From assembly GCA_040752255.1 (NCBI GenBank), contig JBFMFD010000162.1, positions 1-5,382 on the forward strand: DNA of 5,382 nt. The letters run 5' to 3'. A program made the position numbers and the translations under genes. A model generated the notes under the pieces. That model was not told the DNA's origin. It worked only from the letters and a program-made list of their open reading frames with translations, and did no database searches. This DNA comes from J051 sp040752255. GTDB lineage: Bacteria > Armatimonadota > Fimbriimonadia > Fimbriimonadales > ATM1. Below, in pieces: positions 4,770-5,382 of this stretch; positions within the stretch are counted from its first letter, which is position 1; the number at the start of each line of letters is the position of its first letter.

Positions 4770-5382
4770 TCTACGAAGCGTTGCGCCCGCTGCTGTGGAG
4801 GCTCGACCCCGAGCGAGCGCACAACCTTGCGCTTTGGGCCTTGCGACGCGGTTGGTTGCGCTGCCGTGTTCCCTCGGACGAGCGGCTGCGCGTCGCTGCG
4901 CTGGGCTCGTCGTTTGCGCACCCGCTGGGATTGGCTGCAGGGTTCGACAAGGATGCTTGCGCGGTGAGCGGCATTGCTCGCCTCGGGTTCTCGTTCGTCG
5001 AGGTGGGCACGGTTACTCCGCTGCCCCAGCCAGGGAATGAGAAGCCCCGCCTGTTCCGGCTGCCGGAAGACAGCGCGCTGATCAACCGCCTGGGGTTCAA
5101 CAGTGGCGGAGTGGACGTGGTCGAGAGGAACCTCGGAGCGCTGTTCGATGGGGCTGCGCCAGGCGCGCCGCCAGTCGCGGTGAACGTCGGCAAGAACCGT
5201 GACACGCCGCCCGAGAGCGCTTTGCAGGACTATCTGTCGGTGTGGCGCAGGCTCGCTCGGTTCGCCGCGTATGGTGTAGTCAACGTCTCCTCGCCGAACA
5301 CGCCGGGCTTGCGTGCCCTTCAGACGCCGGCGTTCGTCCGCGATGTGGTCGCCGCGCTGCTCGAGGCCGTCCCGGAGAAGCC
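4766..5382 (+). CDS. pyrD: Dihydroorotate dehydrogenase (quinone), class 2, 3'-truncated by window end
   Basis: Oxidises dihydroorotate to orotate in de novo pyrimidine synthesis, using FMN and passing electrons to membrane quinone. About 205 of the usual 335-350 residues are visible. Residues 3-30 (YEALRPLLWRLDPERAH and on) form the helical N-terminal extension specific to class 2 enzymes. FMN/substrate motifs follow: GLAAGFDKD (55-63), EVGTVTPLPQPGN (79-91), PRLFRLPEDSALINRLGFN (94-112), VNVGKNRDTP (139-148) and VNVSSPNTPGLR (172-183), which holds the catalytic serine region. The C-terminal FMN phosphate site is outside the window. The frame is closed by TGA at 4679-4681, and no ATG or GTG occurs before the conserved N-terminus. 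The choices are ATA at 4766, overlapping the upstream TAG by four bases, or TTG at 4781, which drops five residues. Gene identity is firm; the start is uncertain. Confidence 0.93.
   Translation, partial: MVYEALRPLLWRLDPERAHNLALWALRRGWLRCRVPSDERLRVAALGSSFAHPLGLAAGFDKDACAVSGIARLGFSFVEVGTVTPLPQPGNEKPRLFRLPEDSALINRLGFNSGGVDVVERNLGALFDGAAPGAPPVAVNVGKNRDTPPESALQDYLSVWRRLARFAAYGVVNVSSPNTPGLRALQTPAFVRDVVAALLEAVPEK

Noticed and set aside
4681..5040. Open frame starting at ATG 4681 as the gene after the beta-helix protein
   Set aside because: It is in a different frame from the clear PyrD reading, has no conserved motif and overlaps both neighbours. The PyrD frame explains the region.

Overview
The window is G+C-rich bacterial chromosome packed with housekeeping genes. 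Four coding regions are complete and a fifth runs off the right edge. No phage, IS, plasmid, tRNA, rRNA or CRISPR signal is visible. All genes are bacterial in type: pantothenate synthetase, a bacterial AspRS with the GAD insertion, a class 2 dihydroorotate dehydrogenase, and an HNH protein of a kind seen in Actinobacteria, Chloroflexota, Cyanobacteria and Armatimonadota. Together with the poor Shine-Dalgarno signals this suggests a high-G+C, non-proteobacterial lineage. Armatimonadota or Chloroflexota is my guess, not a demonstrated assignment.

Layout: (1) Positions 1-111 hold no convincing gene but carry stem-loops, ending in a strong terminator-like hairpin (70-97) only 14 nt before the first start codon. 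(2) A stand-alone HNH nuclease (112-642) and panC (670-1518) lie on the + strand 27 nt apart and probably form one transcript. (3) A 78-nt convergent spacer (1519-1596) holds a perfect G/C-rich palindrome overlapping a minus-strand G-quadruplex motif. (4) aspS (1597-3384) lies on the - strand. (5) A 50-nt divergent spacer (3385-3434) separates aspS from a + strand pair: an unrecognised right-handed beta-helix protein (3435-4769) and pyrD (from about 4766, cut off by the window end).

Functionally, panC serves pantothenate/CoA synthesis, aspS tRNA charging and pyrD de novo pyrimidine synthesis; they share no single pathway. The most interesting points are the pyrD start, where the best-fitting start is a rare ATA in a 4-nt ATAG overlap with the upstream stop; the coupling of an uncharacterised cysteine-rich beta-helix protein without signal peptide to pyrD; the competing hairpin and G-quadruplex in the aspS 3' untranslated region; and the terminator-like hairpin in the HNH leader. 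I see no clear new defence or mobile system.
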